A DNA stretch of 43,655 nucleotides from a virus. The notes beneath the pieces are model-generated. The model saw only the letters and a list, made by a program, of their open reading frames with translations. It was not told the origin of the DNA and did not search any database. A program made the translations under genes and the position numbers. Shown in pieces: positions 7,709-16,171 of this stretch (the first letter of the stretch is position 1; each line of letters starts with the position of its first letter). The stretch spans positions 1 through 43,655 of the IMG/VR virus record IMGVR_UViG_3300020152_000035. One strand, written 5' to 3'.

Positions 7709-8353
7709 TTGGAACTGCTGGACCCGTATGTCTCGGTGGACGAGTACCGCACCCGTGCGGGGTCGCTCGCCATTGCAGACGACCCGACCCTGGCAGCACA
7801 ACTCGTCGCCGTCTCCCGCCTGATCGAGGAAGTCCTCAAGGTCGCGCCCGGCGCGTTCAACAGCGTCGAGGGCACGCGTTACTTCGACAGCGACGGCACC
7901 GCGACTCTCCGGCTCCGGGACGCGCAGGGCAAACAGCACTTTCTGCAGTCCGTCGATGCGAACGCGATCGGCGTCGACAACTCCTCCAGCGGAGCGTTCA
8001 CGGACTACGCGCTCGACTTCGATGACGACTGGGTCGTCGGAGTAGGCGGGCTCGGGCAGCCGTACGAGGCGATCACGATCAGCCCGATCACCTCGGCCGC
8101 CCCGTACTACTGGCCGCGCGGCGTGCGCACCGTCTCGATCACTGGTGTCTGGGGCTGGCCGTCTGTGCCTGGTGTCATCAAGGAACTTGTGGTCGGGCTC
8201 GCACGCGACATGCGGCAGGGGCAACTGACGGGGTCGGGCGGGAGCATCGCTGACTTCGAGGGCTTCAACGGTCGCGCACTGTCGCCGGGGACGTACTTCT
8301 GGTGGACCGAGGCCAAGCGCCTGCTGTCTAGAGAACTGACTGCATTCGCATGA
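7709..8353 (+). CDS. head-tail connector protein (putative)
   Basis: A 214-residue protein starting from TTG at 7709; no ATG or GTG lies in frame upstream after the preceding stop. VSVDEYRTRAG, DPTLAAQLVAVSRLIEEVLKV and WGWPSVPGVIKELVVGLARDM match the helical plan of gp6-like adaptor proteins that bind below the portal and extend the DNA channel. The predicted helical ends and beta-rich centre fit. Overlap with the next ATG (ATGA) continues the operon. Confidence 0.6.
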   Translation: MELLDPYVSVDEYRTRAGSLAIADDPTLAAQLVAVSRLIEEVLKVAPGAFNSVEGTRYFDSDGTATLRLRDAQGKQHFLQSVDANAIGVDNSSSGAFTDYALDFDDDWVVGVGGLGQPYEAITISPITSAAPYYWPRGVRTVSITGVWGWPSVPGVIKELVVGLARDMRQGQLTGSGGSIADFEGFNGRALSPGTYFWWTEAKRLLSRELTAFA

Positions 8354-8808
8354 GTTGGCTCACCGCGCGCGCCGCGCTCGCTGCACTCCTCAATGGTCAG
8401 GCCCTGCAGGTCGAGGGCTACCGCGAAGAGACGCTGACGTGCGTCAGCACGCCGAAGGCCATGCCCGACGCGCCGGGGTTCCCGCTGGCGGTCGTGCGCC
8501 GGCCGGCGTCGCGCGTCGTCAGGCGATCGCCGGGTGGCCTGCGCAACTTGGAAGTCACCGCCGAGGTCGACGTCATGGTCGCGGCGGAAACGCTCGATGA
8601 AGCCGAGGAGCGCCTCGAGGCGTGGGTGCAGCACCTGATGGACCTCGTCGGCGCCCACCTCAAGTTCGACGGTCAGACGGACGTGACCGTGACCGGGCAG
8701 GAGTTCGGCGAGTTCGGGTCGTACAGCGACCAGGCGAACGCCTCGCCGTTCGGCTTCCCGATGCAACTGACGGTCTTGCTTACCGACACGGAAACGCGCG
8801 GAGCGTAG
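8350..8808 (+). CDS. tail terminator/head-closure type protein (putative)
   Basis: A 152-residue protein overlapping the connector by ATGA. It is alpha/beta: ARAALAALLNGQ, then LEVTAEVDVMVAAETLDEAEERLEAWVQHLMDLV typical of tail-terminator or minor tail proteins that cap the tube, then QANASPFGFPMQLTVLL. Position between connector and tube gene supports a neck role. The exact type is not resolved. Confidence 0.5.
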   Translation: MSWLTARAALAALLNGQALQVEGYREETLTCVSTPKAMPDAPGFPLAVVRRPASRVVRRSPGGLRNLEVTAEVDVMVAAETLDEAEERLEAWVQHLMDLVGAHLKFDGQTDVTVTGQEFGEFGSYSDQANASPFGFPMQLTVLLTDTETRGA

Positions 8809-8818
8809 GAGGCAGCAC

Positions 8819-9082
8819 ATGGCGTGGAAGTTCAAGGGCGAAGGGCTGCCGCTGCCGGGCATCGGGGCGGGGCCGTTCACAGACGAAGAGTTCGAGATCG
8901 CGGTCTCGGTGTACGAGGCGCAGTTCTCGGATGACCAGAAGGGCGCGGTCAAGGCGTCCGGCCTCTACGAGCGGACGTCGCTCGAGAAGGTCGCGGACGA
9001 ACTGCCTGACACGCCGCCGCCCGTCGTGGCAGAGGCAAAAGCCGACGAGCAGCCGCGGCGCCGCGGTGGGAGGACTGAGTAA
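8819..9082 (+). CDS. small unknown neck/tail protein
   Basis: An 87-residue protein with Shine-Dalgarno AGGAG before ATG 8819. The middle has FTDEEFEIAVSVYEAQF and SGLYERTS; the C-terminus is Pro/Arg-rich and disordered. Small proteins with a DEEF...SGLY layout occur just before the tube gene in other phages. Function is unknown. Confidence 0.55.
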   Translation: MAWKFKGEGLPLPGIGAGPFTDEEFEIAVSVYEAQFSDDQKGAVKASGLYERTSLEKVADELPDTPPPVVAEAKADEQPRRRGGRTE

Positions 9083-10081
9083 ATGGCGATCACAGCGTCC
9101 GGTCTGAAGGTCTACCAGGGCGGGCCGGAGGTCACTCCTGGCACGCCCGTAGCGGCGACGCGGAAGTTCTCGCTAGAGAACCTCGACTGGACGCCGCAGG
9201 ACGAGGTCTACCGCCCGCGCTTCGCGAACGGGGTACTGCTCGACAACCGCGGCGGCGAGACGGTCATCTCGCGCGGCTCGGAGTTCACGGGCGAAGGGCC
9301 GGTCATCCCGGACGAGCTCCACCGCTGGGCGTCGATGTGCATCGCGGCTGACGTGATCACGGGCTCAGGCCCGTACACGCACACCTTCACGCGCAACCCG
9401 GTCGCCAACCCGACGCTGAAAACGTGGACTCTGGAGCGGCGCCTTTCGGACGGATCAAACGCGATCGACAACGAATGGAGCCATGCGCTCCTGCGCTCGC
9501 TGACGATCTCGGCCGCCATGGACGCGCCGTTGCGTCTGAGCTTCGCGGGGATCGCGCGGCGCGTGCTGGACTCAACACTGACCGCCGCGCTGTCGCAGGT
9601 CACGACGGAGATTCTGCCGTCGTCGCTCTCGACCGTGTTCATCGACCCGGCGTGGGCTGACCTCGGCGAGACGCAGGTCACGCAGCAGGTGCTGTCGTTC
9701 TCCGTCACGTTCCGCTCGGGCATCAATCCGGTAAAAACCGCTGACGGTAGAACGGATTTGGACTTCGGCATCGTCACGGTCAATGACGAGGAAGTCGGCA
9801 TCGACATCTCGATGCGCCTGATGGTCAAGGCGGACTCTGGCCAGTACGCGACGGAAAAGACTGCGGCCGAGGCGCAGAGCCTCCGCGCCGTCCGCATCGC
9901 CGTCGCTGGTGCGGGCGACACCGAGATCACGATCGACGCGCTCTGCAAGCACGTCGCTGGGTCGCTGTTCAAGGTCGACGAGCAGGACGGATACGAGGTC
10001 TTCGACATGAACCTCGTGTCGAGCACTGACCTCACCAATGCATACCGCCTGGTCGTGATCAACGCGGCCTCGGCGCTCTAG
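9083..10081 (+). CDS. major tail tube protein
   Basis: A 332-residue protein, right size and position (before the chaperone pair and tape measure) for the tube subunit that stacks as hexamers. It begins with VYQGGPEVTPGTPVAATRKF, a typical tube N-terminus, and contains repeated beta-strand pairs such as SLTISAAMDAPLRLSFAG and VLSFSVTFRSG. ATG at 9083 is directly after the previous stop. A fused Ig-like domain is not obvious. Confidence 0.8.
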   Translation: MAITASGLKVYQGGPEVTPGTPVAATRKFSLENLDWTPQDEVYRPRFANGVLLDNRGGETVISRGSEFTGEGPVIPDELHRWASMCIAADVITGSGPYTHTFTRNPVANPTLKTWTLERRLSDGSNAIDNEWSHALLRSLTISAAMDAPLRLSFAGIARRVLDSTLTAALSQVTTEILPSSLSTVFIDPAWADLGETQVTQQVLSFSVTFRSGINPVKTADGRTDLDFGIVTVNDEEVGIDISMRLMVKADSGQYATEKTAAEAQSLRAVRIAVAGAGDTEITIDALCKHVAGSLFKVDEQDGYEVFDMNLVSSTDLTNAYRLVVINAASAL

Positions 10082-10091
10082 GGGGAACTGA

Positions 10092-10439
10092 GTGGCGGAG
10101 AAGCACCGGATCAAGTTGGACGACCTGCTCGGCGAGGACTACGCGGGCGAGTGGGTGGACATCCACAAGGCGCGTACGTGGGGCGCGCGGCTCAAGGTGC
10201 AGGACGCGGCGCGCGGCGACGTGTCCGACTACAAGCTCACCGTGCTTGACGTCTCGATCGTCGGCTGGTCACGCAGCGAGCCGCATGAGCGCTCGGCATA
10301 CGAAGCGCTGGCCGAGGAGGCAGGAGAGGCGCTGTTCGAGGCGATTACCGGCTACTACGCCAGCCGGAGGCGTGCCGCAGATGCCTCGAAAAGCGCTGTG
10401 GCTGCAGGGGCTGACGAACCCGGAGAGCGTGCCGCCTGA
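10092..10439 (+). CDS. tail assembly chaperone, first frame
   Basis: A 115-residue protein with a GTG start at 10092 after GGGGG. Size, helical content (YEALAEEAGEALFEAITGYY) and place between tube and tape measure fit the G-type tail chaperone that coats the tape measure during assembly. The Lys/Ala-rich tail overlaps a second frame at 10381-10596. A ribosomal frameshift would have to be +1 or -2. Confidence 0.65.
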   Translation: MAEKHRIKLDDLLGEDYAGEWVDIHKARTWGARLKVQDAARGDVSDYKLTVLDVSIVGWSRSEPHERSAYEALAEEAGEALFEAITGYYASRRRAADASKSAVAAGADEPGERAA

Positions 10440-10596
10440 ACTGGCGTACGTGGCTGTAGCGGAACGCTTCGGCTGCGACCCGCAGGCGGTGCTCGAGTGG
10501 GACGAAGAAGTGGCGGAAGACGTGGCGCTGTTCCTGCGGATCTCGAACGCGAACTCGCGCGCCGCGGCTCAGGTGCGAAGGGGTCTCCGTGGCTGA
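10381..10596 (+). CDS. tail assembly chaperone, second frame
   Basis: A 71-residue frame overlapping the end of the first chaperone in the +1 frame. It has its own GGAGG at 10366-10370, ten bases before ATG 10381, so separate initiation is plausible. A fusion made by frameshifting is also plausible, for example at GAA-CCC-GGA near 10417-10425. The sequence is helical (LAYVAVAERFGCDPQAVLEW, then EEVAEDVALFLRI) and typical of the T domain of G/GT chaperones. The classical -1 shift does not reach this frame. Confidence 0.6.
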   Translation: MPRKALWLQGLTNPESVPPELAYVAVAERFGCDPQAVLEWDEEVAEDVALFLRISNANSRAAAQVRRGLRG

Positions 10597-11014
10597 TCGC
10601 ATCTACGTCAAAGGCCTCAAGGAGATGCGCGGCGCACTGCGCAACCTCGGCCCGGAGTTCGTGAAGGAACTCCAGCGCGAGAACAAGGCGGTCGCAAACG
10701 AGATCGGGCAGGAAGCCGGCCGCGCGTTCGCCGCGGCGCATCCGGGCGGCTCAGGTCGCAGCGCCGCCACGTATCGCGGTCTCGCAACGCAGACCAGCGC
10801 GAAGGTCGCTGCTGGCTCCGCGCGTCGCCTCCATGTGCTCGGGTTCGACTTCGGCTCGAACCAGGGCAAGAACAAGAAGCAGTTTCCGCCGTACGTGAAG
10901 GGCGGGCGGTTCCTCTATCCGACGATCCAGCGCCGCTCGGCTGACCTGCCAGAGCGGTACGGGAAGGTGCTCGACAAGGTTGGGCGCCCGGTGTTCCCCG
11001 GTGGGTCGCGATGA
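10589..11014 (+). CDS. HK97 gp10-like protein
   Basis: A 141-residue protein from GTG 10589, overlapping the second chaperone frame. It starts with IYVKGLKEMRGALRNLGPEF and has AAAHPGGSGRSAATYRG and a C-terminal GRFLYPTIQRRSADL, the pattern of HK97 gp10-type tail-completion proteins. These normally lie between connector and tube genes; here the gene follows the chaperones, an unusual order. The family call is by pattern. Confidence 0.6.
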   Translation: MADRIYVKGLKEMRGALRNLGPEFVKELQRENKAVANEIGQEAGRAFAAAHPGGSGRSAATYRGLATQTSAKVAAGSARRLHVLGFDFGSNQGKNKKQFPPYVKGGRFLYPTIQRRSADLPERYGKVLDKVGRPVFPGGSR

Positions 11015-11015
11015 C

Positions 11016-11267
11016 TTACGGGGTGCAGAAGTTGGCTGTGTTGCTCCACGCGGCGCACATCGCGTCGATTTCCTCGCGCCCGCAGATGACCGCGTCGGTG
11101 ATGAGGCGGATGCAGGGCTGGCTCACGAGGCTCTCCCAGCCGAGCTTCATCAGGACTACGTCGAAGGCGCCCATGCTCCAGACGATGAAAAGCCCTACGC
11201 CCAGCAGTAGAGCGAGGGCGGGGATGGCCTTTGAGGGTGCCGGGGTGAGGGTTTGGGCGCTTTGCAC
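11016..11267 (-). CDS. leftward membrane protein inside the tail operon
   Basis: An 83-residue leftward gene in an otherwise rightward operon. Third codon positions are mostly G or C on the minus strand, as in real genes here. GTG start, a hydrophobic segment (IPALALLLGVGLFIVWSMGAF, residues about 15-35), then an amphipathic stretch with four cysteines. A TAGACT box lies 8 bases before the start. It looks like a self-promoted moron gene, perhaps acting on the host envelope during lysogeny. No family is recognised. Confidence 0.6.
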   Translation of the reverse strand: MQSAQTLTPAPSKAIPALALLLGVGLFIVWSMGAFDVVLMKLGWESLVSQPCIRLITDAVICGREEIDAMCAAWSNTANFCTP

Positions 11268-11275
11268 GGGCGTTC

Positions 11276-11281
11276 AGTCTA
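11276..11281 (-). promoter_or_regulatory. -10 box TAGACT for the leftward membrane gene
   Basis: TAGACT read leftward, 8 bases before the GTG at 11267. A transcript starting about 7 bases downstream would be leaderless or nearly so. No clear -35 is seen. Confidence 0.4.
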
Positions 11282-11302
11282 GCAGCACGAAGGCGGCCGG
11301 GA

Positions 11303-13255
11303 ATGGCTGACCGCCAGCTCACCGTAACAATTTTGGGAGATGCTGCCGACGCCGTGCGTGCCTTGAAGCAGATGGACGGCGAACTCGGCACGGTTGAGAC
11401 CACGACGACCCGCGTTGGCCGGACGATGCAGAATGCCTTTGCCATCGGCGCGACGGCGATCGCGGCTGGCACGGCAGCGGCGGCGGCAGGCGCGGGGGCG
11501 GTACTCAACCTCGCGAACTCCTATGCCGAGGCGGGTTCGCAAATCTTCGACCTGTCGCAGCGGACGGGGTTCTCCACCGAGGCTCTCTCCGAATGGAAGT
11601 ACGCGGCTGACCAGTCCGGGGCCAGCATCGAAGGCCTAGAGGTTGGCATCCGGCGGATGTCCTCGACGGTCGTGGATGCAGGCAATGGGCTCGACAGTGC
11701 CAAAGACATCCTGAAGGGGCTCGGAGTCTCGGTCTCAGAACTCAACGGCCTCCAGCCGGAGCAGATTTTCAACCGCATGGTCGCCGCTCTCGCCTCCGTC
11801 GATGACGAGACGACCAGAGCGGCGCTCGCGACTGACCTGTTCGGACGCTCCGGCACGCAACTTCTGCCGTTGCTCGCTGATGGGACGGAAGGCCTCGAAG
11901 CGCTGAAGCAAGAGGCTCGAGAGGCAGGTGTCGTCTTCAGTCAGGACGCCGCCGCAGCCGCGGACGCATTCGGCGACGACATGCTGCGGCTTGAACGAGA
12001 GATTCAGGGCGTCAAGTACCAGATCGCCAGTGAGTTACTCCCAGCGCTCACGCCGATGATCGACGAGTTCCAGTCGTGGATCGACCAGAACGGCGCCGAG
12101 TTCGCTAGAGACACGGCCGAGGCCATCGCTGGCGTAGCGGAAAAGACGAGCGAACTGGTCGGCTGGCTGGGGGACGTCGCGAGCTTCGGGCCGATCCGAG
12201 TGGCGATCGACGTGGCCGCGAACATGAGCGGCGACGAGCTCGCGATCGCGACTACGGCTCTGCTCGTGGGGTCGCGGTTCGGGCCGATCGGGTTAGGGCT
12301 CGGCGCGCTCACTGCGGGCGTCGCAGCTATTACCTCCGGGCAGCCGACGGAACGCCCGATCGGCGGGCCAGCAGGAGCGCGCCCCGCGGGTGCCCCCGCG
12401 CCTGTTGGCGTCCGCGCCGGCGGTTCGGGCAGCAACTTCACGCCTTCGGTTCCTAGCGGCATGAGCGACGAGGACGCCTTCCTCGCCGCTGAGGAGGCGC
12501 TCGCACGCGCGGCCGGCTGGGTTCCGAACGAGAACGGCCCAATCACACCGCCGCGCGCATCGGCCGGGTTCGCCGCAGGCCGTGGTGCGGGCGGGGTGAG
12601 CACCGCTCGCGGTGGCGGCGCCGGCGGTGCAAAGAAGGCGGTCGAGGAACTCACCGAGGCCGAGCGCGCGCTCGCCCGCATCCGCGAGGACCAAGCTGCG
12701 GAGATCGAGCGCGCCTACGTCACGGGCGGCATCGAAGCCGTCAACGCACTGCGCCAACTCCACGCCGAACAGGACGCGACCTGGGAGGCGATGAAAGCCC
12801 AGGCCCGTGAGGACGGCTACGAACTGACGGACACGGCTCGCGACGCGTGGCAGCAGATGCTCGAAGACCAGAAGGCCGCGAACGAGCGGATGAACGAGGA
12901 GAACGAGCGCGCCTTCGAGGAACTCGAGCGCATCCGCCAGGACGCGATCGACGACATGCTCGAAGCGGAGAAAAAGGCGGCGGAGGAGCGTAAGCGCATC
13001 CTCGACGATGAGAACCAGGACGTCTTCAACCGCACGCGCCAACTCTGGGCCGCAGCCGGGCCGAACCTCTCGACCGGGAACGCGCTCTCCCTCGCGCGCC
13101 AGGCGGAGCTCGGCGCGATCCTCAACACCAACGTCAACAATCCCGGCCTCGACCGCGGCTACACGATCGTCAACTACGGCACGCAGAACCTCGCGCTGCC
13201 CAACGTGGTCGCGGGTCAGCCGCTCATGCCGTCCACGGCGGACAGCCTACCTTGA
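11303..13255 (+). CDS. tape measure protein
   Basis: A 650-residue protein, by position and composition the tape measure that sets tail length. An N-terminal helix with ILGDAADAVRALKQMDGEL is followed by an Ala-rich hydrophobic stretch (about residues 45-75). QIFDLSQRTGFSTEALSEW and LPLLADGTEGLEALKQEA are typical of TMP_2-like domains. Residues 330-450 are Gly/Pro/Ala-rich. Residues about 450-590 form a long charged coiled coil with many Glu/Arg. The length implies a tail on the order of 100 nm by the usual 1.5 angstrom per residue rule. Confidence 0.92.
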   Translation: MADRQLTVTILGDAADAVRALKQMDGELGTVETTTTRVGRTMQNAFAIGATAIAAGTAAAAAGAGAVLNLANSYAEAGSQIFDLSQRTGFSTEALSEWKYAADQSGASIEGLEVGIRRMSSTVVDAGNGLDSAKDILKGLGVSVSELNGLQPEQIFNRMVAALASVDDETTRAALATDLFGRSGTQLLPLLADGTEGLEALKQEAREAGVVFSQDAAAAADAFGDDMLRLEREIQGVKYQIASELLPALTPMIDEFQSWIDQNGAEFARDTAEAIAGVAEKTSELVGWLGDVASFGPIRVAIDVAANMSGDELAIATTALLVGSRFGPIGLGLGALTAGVAAITSGQPTERPIGGPAGARPAGAPAPVGVRAGGSGSNFTPSVPSGMSDEDAFLAAEEALARAAGWVPNENGPITPPRASAGFAAGRGAGGVSTARGGGAGGAKKAVEELTEAERALARIREDQAAEIERAYVTGGIEAVNALRQLHAEQDATWEAMKAQAREDGYELTDTARDAWQQMLEDQKAANERMNEENERAFEELERIRQDAIDDMLEAEKKAAEERKRILDDENQDVFNRTRQLWAAAGPNLSTGNALSLARQAELGAILNTNVNNPGLDRGYTIVNYGTQNLALPNVVAGQPLMPSTADSLP

Positions 13256-15624
13256 TCTCCATCCTGACCTTCGACGGGCACGCCATCAATGACGGCACGA
13301 ACTACGACGCCTGGTTCGACGTAGGGGACTCGCCGTACTCGCGGCAGATCACGCCGGTCATCCAGCGCCCGCTCTCTCGCATCCCGCGCTACATGCGGCG
13401 GGACATCCAGGAGCGGATCATCCCGGTCCACGTCTCGATCAAGACCGACCTCGCCGCAAATCGCGAGCAACTCGAGGAGTGGTTCGCACCGGGGGAGGCG
13501 GGCGAGCTCGTCGTCGCCTACGAGGGCACGGACCGCGCGCTGACCTGCGTCGTCACGCGCTTCATCTCCTACGACGGCTCCGCGAACCGCTTCACGGCCG
13601 TACTGCTGGCCGCTGACCCGGAGTGGCACTCGCCATCGGTACAGAATGTCAGCCAGCAGCAGACAGCGAGCGGTGCCACCTGGGACGTCACGAACGACGG
13701 GAACGCCGTCGAGAGCCGCGCCGTGATCACGCTCCAGCCGCGCACGGCGAAGGTCGCGGCGGACGCCTACCTCTACAAGCGCGAGGTGATCGTCGCCAAC
13801 CGCGTCGCGCGCGCATTCGCGAACTACGCGCTCGACGTGACCGACAGCGGCCTCGACCACGCCGCGCTAGTCACGGCGACGAAGTCTCAGGCTGACGGCG
13901 ACGACGTCCGGGTGCGTGTGGATGGCGTCGAGGTGCCGCGCTGGTTCCATGAGCACGCGAGTCACGACGCGAACTCGGCGGCAACGCGCGTCTGGATCAA
14001 CATCAGCCTGTCACCCGGCAAGTTCGCGGAGCTGCTCGCGGACGTGACGGCAGGCACCCCAGCAGACGGCTCGGACCTCGAGGTCGTGCGGGGCGGCACG
14101 TCGGGCTGGCCGCGCTCAGGCGCGTTCCTGATCGACGACGAGATCGTGGAGTACGACGGGGTTTCGGAGAGCAATGCAAATGGCAGGGCCAGTTTTCTAA
14201 ACATCAAGCGCGCGCGCCGCGGTACGGCGGCGGCGAGCCATAGCGCAGGCGACATCCTGTACTGGGTCGAGCGCCGCGTGCAGATCGTCTACGGCTGGTC
14301 GGCGGCTACAGCGCCGGACGCCTTCCCTGAGCGGAAGCCGATGCTGGACTTCACGTCGAGCACGCTGACGAACGAGCAGCACGAGTACCTCGATTTCGCG
14401 CACGAGACCGACCCGCGGTCGATGCAGTGGGCGCGCACCTACCTCAGCCGCGACGATCAAGGCCAGCTTGTCCGTGCGCCGAGCGGCACTCCTGCCGCCG
14501 CGATGACGCTCGAATACGACCAGGATGGGGCGTCTGTCGGCTATCCCAACTACAACGCTTGGACGCGCGACTTCCCCTCAAAGACGGACGGGAACATCGC
14601 GATCACGCGCGTTGTGGACAACACGATGGCCTTACAGGTGATCGGGACAGACGAGGAAGGCAACGAGGTACGGGGCACGCCCGCCAACAACGGATTACTG
14701 CTCGGGCCGCTGAGTTCGGGCTCGGTCAATCACGACCCTGGCGATGTGGTGAGCCTGCTCTTCTGGGGCGTGAACCAGTTGATCGGGGCGTCGCGTGCTG
14801 TAGCGCTGGCGGCTGGCACTGCTGCCTTGCTGGACACGGATAGCGCGGCGAACGCGCAGCAGTTCACGACTGGCGATGAGCCCATGATGCTGAAGTCGGT
14901 TTCCGTCTGGGCGGGCGGCAGCAACGAGTCCACCACCCTCCGCATCATGCCAGACAACGCTGGGGCGCCGGCCGGGGAGGCCGCCTCGCTGGGGTCTGCA
15001 AGCCTCAACCTCAGCACCACCGCAGGCATCGCGACAGCCACCTTCACTACGGCCATCCGCCTCGAGCCGAACACGACGTACTGGATCGGAATCGAGACCG
15101 GCGCCGGTAACTCGTGGCACTACACGAACGGCAGTTACTCGGGCGGACCAGCGCGCATCAACGGCACGAACTATGCCTACCGCCGCTATGAGTTCAAGAT
15201 CACGGGCTACCCGGCGCCGCCCAGCATCGCGTACGAGCGCTTCGACTCGAACTGCCTCGCAGACGACCAGGATGTGGCGCAGGTCACAGCACTCACTGTG
15301 CCGCTGCTCGCCACCGGCGTCCCGTACGTTGCGGTCGGCAGTGAGCAGGCGGCGTACTGGCTGAACGGCACGCTGACCAACACCCTTACGGCACAGAGCG
15401 TGACGTTCGACCTGATCTGCGCGCTGCTGGACGAGATCGAGATCGACGTCGGCGCGCGCACCATCCTGAACGTCACGCAGGGCGAGTCGGTATTCGCCAG
15501 CGCGCAGTTCTCTGACCCGGAGAACTGGATCGACATCTTCTCGGGCGCGAACACCTTCTCGTACGACGAAGAGGGGATCGCGCGTGTCGACGTCACGATC
15601 TCTTTTAGAGACAGGTGGCACTAG
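13252..15624 (+). CDS. distal tail (Dit-like) protein with long extension
   Basis: A 790-residue protein starting TTG at 13252 inside the tape-measure stop. Residues 1-130 fit the N-terminal Dit/siphovirus tail component: LTFDGHAINDGTNYDAWF, then RRDIQERIIPVHVSI and RFTAVLLAADPEWHSPS. The middle is beta-rich. Residues about 530-640 look like a jelly-roll or carbohydrate-binding module (LEPNTTYWIGIETGAGNSWHY). The end, DVTISFRDRWH, returns to a Dit-like strand, so the middle could be an insertion between two Dit halves. The last codons are followed at once by a leftward HNH gene. Confidence 0.75.
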   Translation: MISILTFDGHAINDGTNYDAWFDVGDSPYSRQITPVIQRPLSRIPRYMRRDIQERIIPVHVSIKTDLAANREQLEEWFAPGEAGELVVAYEGTDRALTCVVTRFISYDGSANRFTAVLLAADPEWHSPSVQNVSQQQTASGATWDVTNDGNAVESRAVITLQPRTAKVAADAYLYKREVIVANRVARAFANYALDVTDSGLDHAALVTATKSQADGDDVRVRVDGVEVPRWFHEHASHDANSAATRVWINISLSPGKFAELLADVTAGTPADGSDLEVVRGGTSGWPRSGAFLIDDEIVEYDGVSESNANGRASFLNIKRARRGTAAASHSAGDILYWVERRVQIVYGWSAATAPDAFPERKPMLDFTSSTLTNEQHEYLDFAHETDPRSMQWARTYLSRDDQGQLVRAPSGTPAAAMTLEYDQDGASVGYPNYNAWTRDFPSKTDGNIAITRVVDNTMALQVIGTDEEGNEVRGTPANNGLLLGPLSSGSVNHDPGDVVSLLFWGVNQLIGASRAVALAAGTAALLDTDSAANAQQFTTGDEPMMLKSVSVWAGGSNESTTLRIMPDNAGAPAGEAASLGSASLNLSTTAGIATATFTTAIRLEPNTTYWIGIETGAGNSWHYTNGSYSGGPARINGTNYAYRRYEFKITGYPAPPSIAYERFDSNCLADDQDVAQVTALTVPLLATGVPYVAVGSEQAAYWLNGTLTNTLTAQSVTFDLICALLDEIEIDVGARTILNVTQGESVFASAQFSDPENWIDIFSGANTFSYDEEGIARVDVTISFRDRWH

Positions 15625-16142
15625 ACCACATGCTTCCAATTCTTACCGAGTGCGATGCGCGATACAGAGACCTGACCGATGCCAAATCGATCGGCAATGG
15701 CCTGCTGGCTCATGCTGCCGAGGAGGGTGCGAATCGTGCGGACATCCTCTTCAGAGAGCTTGGCGCTGTGGTGCTGGGCTCCGAAACGAAGGTTCGCGAC
15801 TGGGTTAGAAAGGCCCGTGCGCGCAGCATGGATCTGGTTAGCGCTCGGGGTAACCCATTCAAGGTTTTCGACACGATTGTTTGTGGGGTCGCCGTCGATG
15901 TGATTGACCTGATGGGTATTTGTCGGGGGGCCTCCGAGGAACGCCTTCGCTACCAACCTATGAACCGTTCGGCTGTATTGCTTGTCTTGGCCGCGGAGAT
16001 TGACGTACAGGCGTCTCTCCCAAACGCCCGGACGGAGCACGCGTGGCGCAGGCCTCCCTGGCAGTACTACCACGCGCCTGACGTTCCCAAGACTGCTCAC
16101 TTCGTACAGGGGGAACTCTTCGATCTGGCGCCACTCTTCCAT
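15621..16142 (-). CDS. NUMOD4-HNH homing endonuclease
   Basis: A 173-residue leftward gene. Residues 1-30 are NUMOD4-like (MEEWRQIEEFPLYEVSSLGNV). The HNH core is HRLVAKAFLGG, then NHIDGDPTNNRVENLEWVT. The C-terminus is a helix-turn-helix (LSEEDVRTIRTLLG, IADRFGIGQVSVSRIALG). I prefer ATG 16142 over GTG 16169 because the family starts there and TATAAT lies six bases upstream. Codon use is less GC-biased than in neighbouring genes. The stop TAG comes from CTAG, which also gives the upstream tail gene its stop. It is probably a selfish homing gene. Confidence 0.88.
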   Translation of the reverse strand: MEEWRQIEEFPLYEVSSLGNVRRVVVLPGRPAPRVLRPGVWERRLYVNLRGQDKQYSRTVHRLVAKAFLGGPPTNTHQVNHIDGDPTNNRVENLEWVTPSANQIHAARTGLSNPVANLRFGAQHHSAKLSEEDVRTIRTLLGSMSQQAIADRFGIGQVSVSRIALGKNWKHVV

Positions 16143-16148
16143 TTCTCG

Positions 16149-16154
16149 ATTATA
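16149..16154 (-). promoter_or_regulatory. consensus -10 box TATAAT for the HNH gene
   Basis: A perfect TATAAT read leftward, six bases before ATG 16142. Initiation at the normal distance would fall on or next to the ATG, giving a leaderless mRNA. The box lies within the orphan copy of the tail gene's terminal codons. The -35 region is weak. Confidence 0.55.
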
Positions 16155-16171
16155 CGAAGTCGGTGGCACTG

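Larger units (their letters stand above)
15614..16170. repeat. 9-bp direct repeat flanking the first leftward HNH gene
   Basis: GGTGGCACT occurs at 15614-15622 and 16162-16170. In frame, both copies encode the end of the tail protein: RDRWH-stop before and RSRWH-stop after the HNH gene. Removing the stretch between them restores a TGATG junction with the next gene. This marks the footprint of an insertion of about 548 bases. Confidence 0.7.

Noticed and set aside
10381-10439. classical -1 programmed frameshift in the tail chaperones
   Set aside because: A -1 shift leads to a frame without a long extension; the downstream frame is +1 relative to the first.
11011-11310. 99-residue rightward frame between gp10-like and tape measure genes
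   Set aside because: Codon third positions and a membrane segment favour the leftward gene at 11016-11267.
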